Source: an uncultured Bacteroidales bacterium (GTDB taxonomy: Bacteria > Bacteroidota > Bacteroidia > Bacteroidales > UBA932). Taken from it: a stretch of DNA of 64,000 nt. The stretch spans positions 1 to 64,000 of the forward strand of contig CAKUTA010000002.1 of assembly GCA_934691625.1 (NCBI GenBank), given 5' to 3'. The notes under the pieces were generated by a model. The model made no database searches. It saw only the letters and a list, made by a program, of their open reading frames with translations, and had not been told where the DNA came from. Made by a program: the position numbers and the translations under genes. Of this stretch, positions 8,247-15,223 are shown piece by piece; position 1 is the first letter of the stretch; every line of letters starts with the position of its first letter.

Positions 8247-9647
8247 ATGACAAGTTTACTGAAGGCAGCAGCATCGGTTACTTCTGCATTGATCTGCACT
8301 GCGGCTCTTGCGGGCGGCCCTCTACGGGTGGCACTGGTGGGAGATCCGCAGGTAGACAATGCTGTCGAGATGGGGTACGCCCGGAAATCTATCTATAGTG
8401 AGCTTTCCGGGCGCAAGGACATTGACCTGTGCATCTTCCTGGGAGACCTGGTGAATGATGACATGTCGCTGCTGCCTGAATCTGTACGGATCATAGATTC
8501 GCTGCCGTTCCCGTGCCTGATGATTCCAGGGAACCACGACAGGGATGTGTATCGAGGGCCGAAGGCCCTGCATCTCGCGGGAGCGTCGGAGATTAAACGC
8601 GGAGGGCAGCAGAAACCTGGCAAGCCGCGCGACCTTTCCTCATGGCGCAAAACCGTAGGCTATGTCGATACTTCTTTCGTCCGAGGTAATGTGCGCTTCA
8701 TCCTCATGAACAATGTGCGTCATGCGGGTGCAGGAATGACCGACTACGAGGGCGGGTTCACATCTGCGCAGAAGCATTGGCTGGACTCCGTGCTGAACGT
8801 CAGCGTGTCCGGATGCCGGCGTGGCACGCGGAAGGATGATGCTCCGGCATTGACCATATTGGCGACGCACATCCCGTTCAGCATGATGCACGGCAAGGAT
8901 TCTGTCCTGGAGATGATTCCTGATTTGTCGCGGATGCTGTTTATTTCCGGACATACGCATTATGTGTCAAGAGGTTACATTGGAGATCCCGAGGGGGCTT
9001 CTGGCCTTCAGATGGCTTCCGAGCTGATAGCGGGAGCTGCCTGCGGAAGCTGGTGGCGCGGTGTCAAGGACGATGACGGAGTGCCTTATGCATTGCAGAG
9101 CTGCGGTGCGCCGAGGGGATATTTCATCGCAGACATCAGACCTGGCGGCGGCTACAGGCTCTCCTATAAATGCATCGGGAGGCCGGAGCCGGAGCAGCTG
9201 TCAGTGTGGGCAATTCCTGAAAATTCTGCTTCTGCAGAGCCGTCACAAGGCAATGCTGAATCAGGACAGGATTCTGACAGCATTCCACGGTACCGCTTCT
9301 ATATCAACGTATTCGGAGGTGCATCGGATGGGGTGACAGAGATTTCCATTCCGCGGAAATACAGGCGAGGTGTCAAGCCATCCGGCTTCAGGCAGTTGCA
9401 TTGCACGCGAAGTTCAGCCACAGCGCCCGAAGTAGAGGATGTAATCAGGTTCAATGCCTCAATGACAAGGGAATACCGTAAGACGCACCGCGATGAGTTT
9501 ATCCCATTACGCCGAAAGTCATCCACGCACCTATGGCAGAGCGACGCTGTCCTCCAGGGCGAACTGCCGTCTAATGTCAATGTCCGCTATCGTGACGGTC
9601 ACATGAGACTCAAGATGGTCAATGTCCGTGTCCAGACATTCAACTAA
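8247..9647 (+). CDS. secreted calcineurin-like phosphoesterase
   Basis: 466-residue metallophosphoesterase with a signal peptide (about 1-22, ending LAG) and no lipobox, so periplasmic or secreted. Dimetal-site motifs are present in order: D33 in VGDPQVDN (Gln in place of the usual His of DxH), GDLVND (66-71), GNHD (95-98), His208 in ATHIP, and GHTH (235-238). Residues after about 255 match the C-terminal beta domain that accompanies these enzymes in Bacteroidales. Enzymes of this superfamily hydrolyse phosphomonoesters or phosphodiesters. It closes the first SusCD operon, 18 bp after the propeller lipoprotein, and is followed by a strong terminator. The second SusCD locus in this window also carries a phosphoesterase of the same superfamily, suggesting a phosphorylated ligand. 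Substrate unknown. Confidence 0.88.
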   Translation: MTSLLKAAASVTSALICTAALAGGPLRVALVGDPQVDNAVEMGYARKSIYSELSGRKDIDLCIFLGDLVNDDMSLLPESVRIIDSLPFPCLMIPGNHDRDVYRGPKALHLAGASEIKRGGQQKPGKPRDLSSWRKTVGYVDTSFVRGNVRFILMNNVRHAGAGMTDYEGGFTSAQKHWLDSVLNVSVSGCRRGTRKDDAPALTILATHIPFSMMHGKDSVLEMIPDLSRMLFISGHTHYVSRGYIGDPEGASGLQMASELIAGAACGSWWRGVKDDDGVPYALQSCGAPRGYFIADIRPGGGYRLSYKCIGRPEPEQLSVWAIPENSASAEPSQGNAESGQDSDSIPRYRFYINVFGGASDGVTEISIPRKYRRGVKPSGFRQLHCTRSSATAPEVEDVIRFNASMTREYRKTHRDEFIPLRRKSSTHLWQSDAVLQGELPSNVNVRYRDGHMRLKMVNVRVQTFN

Positions 9648-9710
9648 CTGCCGAGCATAGCTTCACACTGACATCCGCCAATTAATTCCTCCTGGAAATC
9701 TGCATCACCA

Positions 9711-9746
9711 CCTCCTGGCAGCACGCAGCGCCGGGAGGATTTTTTT
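9711..9746 (+). terminator. intrinsic terminator of the first SusCD operon
   Basis: GC-rich stem (CCTCCTGGC pairing with GCCGGGAGG, small bulge) followed by seven T residues, about 65 bp after the phosphoesterase stop codon. Confidence 0.85.
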
Positions 9747-9775
9747 ACTGGCGGATCTTTACCAAGCAAGGCTAC

Positions 9776-9824
9776 TTTTGACTCTGCCCCTTTTGACTAC
9801 TTTTGACTCCGTCCCCTTTTGACT
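9776..9824 (+). repeat. four short direct repeats TTTTGACT
   Basis: TTTTGACT occurs at 9776, 9791, 9801 and 9817, with CTCCG/CTCTG and CCCC between copies. The block ends 14 bp before the tRNA-Leu promoter. Each copy contains a TTTTG like the -33 element. Role unknown; could be a binding array or slippage remnant. Confidence 0.6.
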
Positions 9825-9837
9825 CCGCCGTGAAAAA

Positions 9838-9868
9838 TTTGGTAATTCATCAAAAAGTCCTAACTTTG
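9838..9868 (+). promoter_or_regulatory. promoter of tRNA-Leu
   Basis: TTTG (9838-9841), 19-nt spacer, TAACTTTG (9861-9868): a full match to the Bacteroidetes primary-sigma promoter. Predicted start is around 9873-9875, some 15 nt before the mature tRNA. Confidence 0.85.
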
Positions 9869-9888
9869 TCTTTCCGATTCCAAGGAAC

Positions 9889-9977
9889 GCCCGAATGGCG
9901 GAATTGGTAGACGCGTTGGACTCAAAATCCAATGTCCTTTAAAAGACGTGCCGGTTCGAGCCCGGCTTTGGGCACCA
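9889..9977 (+). tRNA. tRNA-Leu(CAA)
   Basis: Class II tRNA of 89 nt with an encoded 3' CCA. Acceptor stem GCCCGAA pairs with TTTGGGC; anticodon stem TTGGA/TCCAA encloses the loop CTCAAAA with anticodon CAA at 9923-9925; a long variable arm and a T-arm with GGTTCGAGCCC are present. Reads TTG codons. Directly followed by a terminator hairpin that recurs 2.46 kb downstream. Confidence 0.97.
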
Positions 9978-10016
9978 AGCCGCGCTGTCAGATCTCGCTG
10001 ACGGCGCGGTCTTGTT
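9978..10016 (+). terminator. tRNA-Leu terminator; copy 1 of a 39/40-bp direct repeat
   Basis: Stem CCGCGCTGTCAG / CTGACGGCGCGG with loop ATCTCG, ending CTTGTTTT. The same sequence, with two differences, is at 12434-12473, giving a direct repeat that begins right at the tRNA CCA end (ACCAAG shared). Confidence 0.8.
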
Positions 10017-10549
10017 TTCAGACGGGTCGGCCACCTGTTCAAACATGCTGTCCGAAAAGGTTTCCAGAAAGCCACCACTGATTATCAATACGTTACGGAT
10101 TCCAAAGTGCAGAAGCATGGACTTTGGGATTCATAACTATCTGAAAATCAACAAAAGAGTTAACATGTAGCTCACTTATCCTTCCAAAATTTACTACCTG
10201 AAGTTACCACATATCAGATATTTTGCTACATTTGTAGAGGACACGCCATTGTGCGTCTCCAAGAACATATTGAAAGTGTTTTCGCACTATCCTTATTAGA
10301 AAATGTGGAAGTTTTCAAGACATGGGGAACAACGAAAACAATCCTTCCTGATTAGAGTTTGGAGTGGTGCAATGTGTCTATACATGCGCAACCTCATATC
10401 TATGTCGGTGTGGGGTTGCGTATTTTGTTTATTCATGTCAGGGTCTTTCCACAACCTTCTAATAAATAGACGGAATCGGCTCCACACTTTCTTTGTTTTA
10501 TAACCAACCACCGCCACATCAAAGAGCCGAGCGAGGCATCTATTTGATT
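10017..10549 (+). other. intergenic leader region with -7 element and stem-terminator
   Basis: 533 bp without a convincing gene. It contains TACATTTG at 10227-10234 (Bacteroidetes -7, poor -33) and a 15-bp stem at 10384-10398 / 10409-10423 in which every position pairs if three G-U pairs are allowed; the 3' arm is followed by TTTGTTT, so it looks like a factor-independent terminator or attenuator ahead of the gene at 10550. On the minus strand a 46-codon frame (10296-10436, MNKQNTQPHTDIDMRLR...) covers the same stem; I cannot tell whether it is expressed. Confidence 0.5.
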
Positions 10550-11116
10550 ATGAGAAAGATAATTGTCGTACTTGCAAGTACCTTGCTCTCTTTCGTTATG
10601 TTCGGCCAGGAGCATCTTTGTTTCAAGAACATTCCGATAGATGGTACAACGAGCCAATTTGTAGCGAAGCTGAAAGCTGTTGGATATACAGTGGTGGGAG
10701 AATATTCGGATGACATCCGGCTTATAGGCACATTCATGGGAAAGAGCTGCACATTAAGTGTTAATTTCTCAGCCGTTTCAAAGACTGTCCATACAGTATA
10801 CGTTATCTTTGATAATGAACGAGATTGGGCTTCGCTTAAAAACGACTATGAAAACATAAAAAATGGGTTGACAATCAAATATGGCAAGCCGACTGTCAAG
10901 GAAGAATTCAGAAGTCCATATAAAGAAGGTGACGGGTATGCTTATACTGCGTTTAAAGGTGGTTATGTCGATTGGTGGTCATCATTTTCAATCAAGACAG
11001 GAACAATCAATCTGTATATCAGAGAACAAACTTATCCTACGATGACAGTCATAATAAGCTATTGTGACAAAATTAATTACGAGAAATCACTACAAGAATT
11101 AGCAGATGAACTTTAA
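10550..11116 (+). CDS. exported protein of unknown function
   Basis: 188-residue protein with a signal peptide (about 1-20, MRKIIVVLASTLLSFVMFGQ, typical Bacteroidetes cleavage after Gly-Gln or nearby). The mature part is a mixed alpha/beta sequence with a helix-strand repeat (SQFVAKLKAVGYTVVGEY; LKNDYENIKNGLTIKYGKPT), a GDGYAYTAFKGG turn region and a closing MTVIISYCDK strand. The pattern 'fv..Lk..Gy' resembles small periplasmic proteins found scattered in Bacteroides, but I recognise no named domain. The start is the ATG at 10550, which opens the signal peptide. Base composition is visibly more AT-rich than the flanking operons, in keeping with the accessory nature of the patch after tRNA-Leu. 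A lipoprotein gene follows 54 bp later. Confidence 0.75.
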   Translation: MRKIIVVLASTLLSFVMFGQEHLCFKNIPIDGTTSQFVAKLKAVGYTVVGEYSDDIRLIGTFMGKSCTLSVNFSAVSKTVHTVYVIFDNERDWASLKNDYENIKNGLTIKYGKPTVKEEFRSPYKEGDGYAYTAFKGGYVDWWSSFSIKTGTINLYIREQTYPTMTVIISYCDKINYEKSLQELADEL

Positions 11117-11170
11117 TACTATCATCTTACTTAATATATTCCATTATTCACGACTAACAACTGTTTTTTT

Positions 11171-11590
11171 ATGAAAAAGTTTATAACTATTTTAATTCTG
11201 TTCATTGCTTCCATAGGATGCTCTAAACAAAATGATGCTACACAACACATCAGCAGGACGGCTGAAGCCGTATTGTTCAATAAAGAAGCTGGCGGTGAAA
11301 CAATTATATTGGAAAACGCAACTGCTATCATTGATGTGTTTGACGACAACAGAATGATTGTACACATTAAAAATCAAAATAGCAAAGAAGAGTATCGTTT
11401 CACACTCAACGATGTGACTTTCGAGGTTGGAAAAGTAGATTTGGACGGAACGTATGACCCTAAAAAAACGTATGACATTGATTTTATCCGCTCAATGAAT
11501 ACAAGTGAAGAGTATTTTAGATATTTTCCTGACTATAACGGACATACCCTTATACTTTGCAGCAAATATGGCATACGGTCAGTTAAATAG
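11171..11590 (+). CDS. small lipoprotein of unknown function
   Basis: 139-residue lipoprotein: MKKFITILILFIASIGCSK signal with a lipobox ending at Cys17. The mature domain is beta-rich and acidic (ATAIIDVFDDNRMIVHIKNQ, EYRFTLNDVTFEVGKVDLDGTYDP) and could be a small barrel or sandwich; no family recognised. It follows the exported protein at 10550 on the same strand and is equally AT-rich, so both were probably acquired together. Downstream is a long inverted repeat (11649-11715) that may end the transcript. Nothing points to a partner outside the patch. Confidence 0.7.
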   Translation: MKKFITILILFIASIGCSKQNDATQHISRTAEAVLFNKEAGGETIILENATAIIDVFDDNRMIVHIKNQNSKEEYRFTLNDVTFEVGKVDLDGTYDPKKTYDIDFIRSMNTSEEYFRYFPDYNGHTLILCSKYGIRSVK

Positions 11591-11648
11591 AATTGCATCA
11601 CCACCTCTGAGATAATCTTGATAGACTGTCATTAACTCAGACTATCAT

Positions 11649-11715
11649 CGGAAACAGAATCACTATGACAATGACTTCCAGCAGAAGCTTGCATAGTGAT
11701 TCTTTTCTGTTTCCG
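11649..11715 (+). repeat. long interrupted inverted repeat
   Basis: CGGAAACAG-AATCACTATG on the left pairs with CATAGTGATT and CTGTTTCCG on the right (about 19 paired positions, with CTTT bulged on the right arm and a 24-nt loop). Lies 58 bp after the lipoprotein gene; a terminator or end of an element. Confidence 0.6.
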
Positions 11716-11797
11716 TTTGATTCTCCTTTAAGTTTGTCAAGCACGCGTTCAATGCGGTTTGTTCAGTGTCACTCATTCGGGCATATCTCTGTTTCAT
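11663..11797 (-). CDS. possible small protein or gene remnant (44 aa)
   Basis: An ATG at 11797 opens a 44-residue hydrophilic frame (begins MKQRYARMSDTEQTALNACL, ends KSLS). The frame stays open for a further 14 codons upstream (to a TAA) with protein-like composition (ITIAAKTYLIRITRA), so it may be the tail of a decayed larger gene. Its 3' end runs through the long inverted repeat. No promoter or ribosome site seen. Low confidence. Confidence 0.25.
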   Translation of the reverse strand: MKQRYARMSDTEQTALNACLTNLKENQTETEKNHYASFCWKSLS

Positions 11798-11978
11798 AGC
11801 CCGAGTGATGCGGATTAAGTATGTTTTTGCTGCGATAGTTATTTAAACGGACTTCCTGCATTCATCAGGGGACAACATCTAAAATGTACCATTCTAAAAA
11901 TGTGTCAAATTAATCTTGTTCAGCCATATATGACGGGCATCTGAATGAGTTAAAATAACTTAAAAGATTATCTAAATA

Positions 11979-12007
11979 TTGTGGGAACAAAAAAAATTGT
12001 ATCTTTG
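11979..12007 (+). promoter_or_regulatory. promoter of the structured RNA at 12.0 kb
   Basis: TTG (11979-11981), 18-nt spacer rich in A, TATCTTTG (12000-12007). Good match to the Bacteroidetes consensus. Predicted start about 12012, i.e. at the base of the long stem described next. Confidence 0.75.
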
Positions 12008-12147
12008 CAAAGTCATTATGATTATAACATCGTTAAGAAAGTAAGGCAGGTATCTATCCCTTAAATGGATACCTGCTTTTGTCGTCTAAAAGGGGAGGTG
12101 CTTGAACAAGGAGAATTTGTCTTTCACACTTAACGATACAAATCATA

Positions 12148-12285
12148 ATGAAACGAAGACAATATTCCACGTTTGTCCAAATCTCCATTGGAGTGGAGAT
12201 CTTCAGACTTGTCTGGGTGAAGGCATACAAACGGCTTCGCTTCGGCAGGATTGAAAAGGTGAAAGGACACTATCGCAGATATTAA
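12148..12285 (+). CDS. possible 45-aa basic small protein
   Basis: Frame MKRRQYSTFVQIS... to GHYRRY, 45 residues, strongly basic with many Arg, Lys and Tyr and no signal peptide. The ATG lies at the very end of the 3' arm of the long stem at 12014-12150, so the start would be hidden when the stem forms. No Shine-Dalgarno-like sequence, which is normal in this phylum. Function unknown; expression is an inference from the dedicated promoter and structure. Confidence 0.4.
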   Translation: MKRRQYSTFVQISIGVEIFRLVWVKAYKRLRFGRIEKVKGHYRRY

Positions 12286-12433
12286 GGGTATCGGCGATTT
12301 TTAGTCCTCAGCCTTATGCATCAAAAGGCTCTCTACTCTATCCCCCCCCTTTATATCTCATCGCCAAGGCATAAAACCTATCCAATTCTTTCACCAATAC
12401 GGTTCGAAAACAGGTGGTGGCAGGGTAGTTACC

Positions 12434-12473
12434 AAGACCGCGCTGTCAGATCTCGCTGACAGCGCGGTCTTGT
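12434..12473 (+). terminator. perfect 16-bp terminator stem; copy 2 of the tRNA-Leu direct repeat
   Basis: AAGACCGCGCTGTCAG / CTGACAGCGCGGTCTT with loop ATCTCG, then TGT. Differs from the copy after tRNA-Leu (9978-10016) by one inserted A and one A/G change, and is also preceded by ACC. The two copies bound the 2.4-kb accessory patch. Confidence 0.8.
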
Positions 12474-12627
12474 ATAACGTCCGGCATAATCCCATTCCTC
12501 CGGACAAAACGGCAAAAACGCCTATTTTCTCCGGTGAAACGGCTTTTCTACGGAGAAAAGACCTTTTACCAATGCAACTCGGAAACAGGGTTACTGCGGA
12601 TCTTTGCGGACACTCCCCCGAAAACGC
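12474..12627 (+). other. intergenic, small hairpin
   Basis: Contains TTTTCTCCG (12525-12533) and CGGAGAAAA (12551-12559), a 9-bp stem with a 17-nt loop, between the patch terminator and the end of the alpha-galactosidase gene on the opposite strand. Nothing else recognised. Confidence 0.4.
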
Positions 12628-14826
12628 TCAACGGGCCTCTAGAAGGAATACGGCACTGTCATAGACCTTCCTGAGAGGCGGGTTAATGCCCTTGTTCATC
12701 AGGAGAGAGCCGGGGAGGACCTTGCCGGAGAACCAGCTGGAGGACTTGTCAACGTTCAGTTCGGTAATGAGATAGTTCCTGGAGGAATCCAGACCATCAA
12801 GACGGAACAGCGGCGTCGAGTAACGGGAGTCATAGCGGATACTGTAGGCAAAGAACACTGCTCGGCTCTTGTCCTGCGCCACGTAGAGCACTCCGTAGGC
12901 GAATGAATCATCATAAGGAGAACCGATCCTGTAAAGGTCTCCGTTCATGATTATGTCCCTGTATCCCTTATAGCTTTCTATAGCACGCCCCGCTATCTCC
13001 TTCTCGCTGTCAGTCATCTTTTTGGGCTGCAGTTCCATGCCAAGGCGCCCGGCGCACGCTATGTCGAAACGGAATTTCATAGGTGTGATGTTGCCAGTCT
13101 GGTGATTCGGCACAGCGGAAACATGAGAACCCATCACATTTGCAGGATAAAAAAGGCTCGTACCATACTGGATACGGGTGCGGGTCAAAGCCTCGGTATC
13201 GTCGCTGGTCCAGAACTCGTCAAAATATCTCAATGCACCATACTCGACCCTGCCGCCGCCAGATGCGCATGCCTGGATCATCACGGACGGATATTTCGCC
13301 CGGATACGCTCCATTACGCTGTAAAGGCCCTGGACATATCTGACCCAGAACATTGACTGCTCATCTGAAGGAAGATACGAAGACCCGACATTCTCCACAT
13401 GACGGTTAGCATCCCACTTGATGTAGTCAATCTTGTCCGAAAGCTTCATCGTATTGTCAAACACCCCGAATACGAAATCCTGGACCTTCGGATTCGTCAT
13501 GTCCAGAAGATACTGGCTCCTCTGAGCGGTAGGCTTATGAACATTGTCCTTGACTATCCAGTCCGGATGCTTCTCATACAGCTCGCTCTTCGGATTCACC
13601 ATTTCAGGCTCTATCCAGATCCCGAACTTCAGCCCCTTCTCATGGGCATGAGAAGCGATATAGTCGATTCCCTCAGGCAATTTGGAGACATTGACCTGCC
13701 AGTCACCAAGCCCGGCAGAGGCATTATTGCGCGGATACGTGTTCCCGAACCATCCGTCATCCAGGACAAACATCTCCAGTCCCATGGATGCAGCATCATC
13801 TATCATGTCCGTCAATGTTTTCGCATCGAAATCGAAGTAGGCTCCCTCCCAACTGTTAAGAAGGGTAGGAACCATATCGTAGCTGCTATGCATCCAGTAG
13901 TCACGAGCCCAGCGATGAAGATTCCTGCTCGCCTGTCCTGCGCCGTTCCCGCTCCATGTCCATATCATTTCCGGGGTCGTGAAGGATTCCCCCCTATGCA
14001 GAACATAATCAGCGGCATAAGGATTAACTCCTGCAAGGATGTTCAGGATGCTGAATTCCGTCACCTCGAAATTAAGCTTGAAATTGCCGCTCCATGCAAG
14101 TGCTCCGGCGACGACCTCGCCACTGTTTTCGCTGAACGAATCTGTATTAAGGCTGACCATGAAAGCAGGATTCTCGGTATGTGTCGTGCGCACGCCCTTG
14201 CGGCTCTCGATGCTGACTGTCCCGTGTGACAGCACCGTATTGGCTACCCTGGCTTCGTTTGCCCAGGTTCCGTAAAGATGAGTCAGCAGATACTTGTCCG
14301 CCCTTATCGGCAATGCCGCAGAATAGCAGTTATGCAGAACAATGTCTCCTTTCTCATTGTTACGGACAACAGAATGGGACGTGATGACATTCTGCTTCCT
14401 GTATGCGGTATATACGAGATCCACCTCTGTACCTTCCGCAACATCGGCAAGGTGAATCACAGTCTCGACAACGTTATTGTCTCCCAATGCCCTGCTCTCA
14501 TGGGACACATATCTCAATTCAGTGTTCAGATCCCCGTTCCTGTGGGTTATGGACAATGCCGGTTCATTGAAGTTACGCCATCCCATAGCAGGGTAGGTCT
14601 CGTATGGCGAGCCATGACCAGTATGAATTCCATTGCTGTAGGATGCCAGGGCAGAGGCATCATCTATAGCACCGCCGAAATGCAATGTCCTGAGACAGCC
14701 CTCCTCATCAGTGAGGATGACCATAGACACTCCGTCAGTACGGACATTGATTACCGGACCGTTCTCCTTCGCGAAGCCGGTAAAGGTCATTACGGCAGCA
14801 GCCGCAATAATCATCATTCTTTTCAT
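12628..14826 (-). CDS. GH36 alpha-galactosidase, exported
   Basis: 732-residue glycoside hydrolase family 36 enzyme releasing terminal alpha-galactose from melibiose- or raffinose-type sugars or galactosylated glycans. Order: signal peptide (about 1-18, ending TGFA), N-terminal beta-supersandwich (about 25-320), (beta/alpha)8 barrel, small C-terminal beta domain. The catalytic nucleophile is the Asp of KWDANRHV near residue 472 and the acid/base is in the SDDTEALTR segment near 540; the substrate-binding WEGAYFDFDAKT and DDGWFG motifs are intact. The ATG at 14826 opens the signal peptide; an in-frame ATG 32 codons upstream gives an unlikely polar extension that runs towards the tRNA-Pro terminator. 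Monocistronic. With galM and galK elsewhere in the window it supplies galactose to the Leloir route. Confidence 0.93.
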   Translation of the reverse strand: MKRMMIIAAAAVMTFTGFAKENGPVINVRTDGVSMVILTDEEGCLRTLHFGGAIDDASALASYSNGIHTGHGSPYETYPAMGWRNFNEPALSITHRNGDLNTELRYVSHESRALGDNNVVETVIHLADVAEGTEVDLVYTAYRKQNVITSHSVVRNNEKGDIVLHNCYSAALPIRADKYLLTHLYGTWANEARVANTVLSHGTVSIESRKGVRTTHTENPAFMVSLNTDSFSENSGEVVAGALAWSGNFKLNFEVTEFSILNILAGVNPYAADYVLHRGESFTTPEMIWTWSGNGAGQASRNLHRWARDYWMHSSYDMVPTLLNSWEGAYFDFDAKTLTDMIDDAASMGLEMFVLDDGWFGNTYPRNNASAGLGDWQVNVSKLPEGIDYIASHAHEKGLKFGIWIEPEMVNPKSELYEKHPDWIVKDNVHKPTAQRSQYLLDMTNPKVQDFVFGVFDNTMKLSDKIDYIKWDANRHVENVGSSYLPSDEQSMFWVRYVQGLYSVMERIRAKYPSVMIQACASGGGRVEYGALRYFDEFWTSDDTEALTRTRIQYGTSLFYPANVMGSHVSAVPNHQTGNITPMKFRFDIACAGRLGMELQPKKMTDSEKEIAGRAIESYKGYRDIIMNGDLYRIGSPYDDSFAYGVLYVAQDKSRAVFFAYSIRYDSRYSTPLFRLDGLDSSRNYLITELNVDKSSSWFSGKVLPGSLLMNKGINPPLRKVYDSAVFLLEAR

Positions 14827-14920
14827 ATTATCTGATATCTGTGTTTCGAATCTATCCTGAATCTCCATCAGGCAACGACTTATACATAAGTCGTAAGATG
14901 ACCATAGTTTCCATGAAAAC

Positions 14921-14953
14921 AAAAAAAGGGGCGACCGTTAAAAACTGTCGCCC
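14921..14953 (-). terminator. terminator of tRNA-Pro
   Basis: On the minus strand GGGCGAC and GTCGCCC form a perfect 7-bp stem with an 11-nt loop, followed by C and seven T. Lies 10 nt after the tRNA-Pro 3' end and about 95 bp before the alpha-galactosidase start. Confidence 0.88.
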
Positions 14954-14963
14954 TCTCATTATG

Positions 14964-15037
14964 TCGGGGTACTGTGACTCGAACACAGGACCCTCTGGTC
15001 CCAAACCAGATGCGCTAGCCAACTGCGCCACACCCCG
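14964..15037 (-). tRNA. tRNA-Pro(UGG)
   Basis: 74-nt tRNA without encoded CCA. Acceptor stem CGGGGTG / TACCCCG with discriminator A, anticodon stem TCTGG/CCAGA around loop TTTGGGA (anticodon TGG at 15003-15001), T-arm TGTGTTCGAGTCACA. Reads CCA and other proline codons by wobble. Confidence 0.97.
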
Positions 15038-15104
15038 ATAAACAAACCTTTGGATTTTCTCCTTAGGTCCCGCTTGCTGAAATATAATTTCCCAAATGGG
15101 ACTG

Positions 15105-15135
15105 CAAATATACGGCTCTTTTTTGAATTTGCAAA
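15105..15135 (-). promoter_or_regulatory. promoter of tRNA-Pro
   Basis: Minus strand: TTTG (15135-15132), 19-nt spacer, TATATTTG (15112-15105). Full consensus. Predicted start about 15098, leaving a leader of roughly 60 nt before the tRNA. Confidence 0.85.
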
Positions 15136-15154
15136 ATTTTTCTGAAAAACCTCA

Positions 15155-15192
15155 TAAAAAACTTCCGGAAAACCATGCAGGTCTCCCGGAAG
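15155..15192 (-). terminator. terminator of the second SusCD operon
   Basis: On the minus strand CTTCCGG (15192-15186) pairs with CCGGAAG (15168-15162), loop of 17 nt, then six T. It lies 31 bp after the BACON lipoprotein gene. Confidence 0.88.
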
Positions 15193-15223
15193 AATCATAA
15201 GTTATCTTGCATCAGCCAGTGGG

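Larger units (their letters stand above)
12012..12473 (+). ncRNA. candidate structured RNA or leader, about 460 nt, family unknown
   Basis: Bounded by the promoter at 11979-12007 and the perfect terminator at 12434-12471. A long-range stem pairs CATTATGATT (12014-12023) with AATCATAATG (12141-12150) and ATCGTTAAG (12029-12037) with CTTAACGAT (12129-12137), 19 pairs with a 5/3-nt internal loop. Inside it is a perfect 9-bp hairpin, GCAGGTATC (12046-12054) with GATACCTGC (12068-12076), followed by TTTT, which could act as a terminator. The last three bases of the outer stem are the ATG of a 45-codon frame. I looked for RNase P, tmRNA, SRP and found no match to their conserved cores. Either a regulatory leader controlling the small ORF or an independent RNA. 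Confidence 0.5.

Noticed and set aside
10303..10503. A 66-codon plus-strand frame over the leader stem
   Set aside because: It spans the terminator-like stem and its U-tract, has no family resemblance, and the stem itself explains the conservation-like look.
12404..12437. Second tRNA or tRNA fragment (GGTTCGAAAAC followed by TTACCA)
   Set aside because: Looks like a T-loop and CCA end but the arm does not pair and the spacing to ACCA (34 nt) is wrong for a tRNA 3' half.
12012..12473. RNase P RNA, tmRNA, SRP RNA or 6S RNA
   Set aside because: The conserved cores (for example GGAAAGTCC/ACAGAA of RNase P, the tRNA-like ends of tmRNA, the GGAAG tetraloop region of SRP RNA) are absent.
13399..14229. 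A 276-codon open frame antisense to the GH36 gene
   Set aside because: Lies wholly inside a well-supported gene on the other strand; the protein has no recognisable domain and a composition typical of antisense frames in this codon usage.
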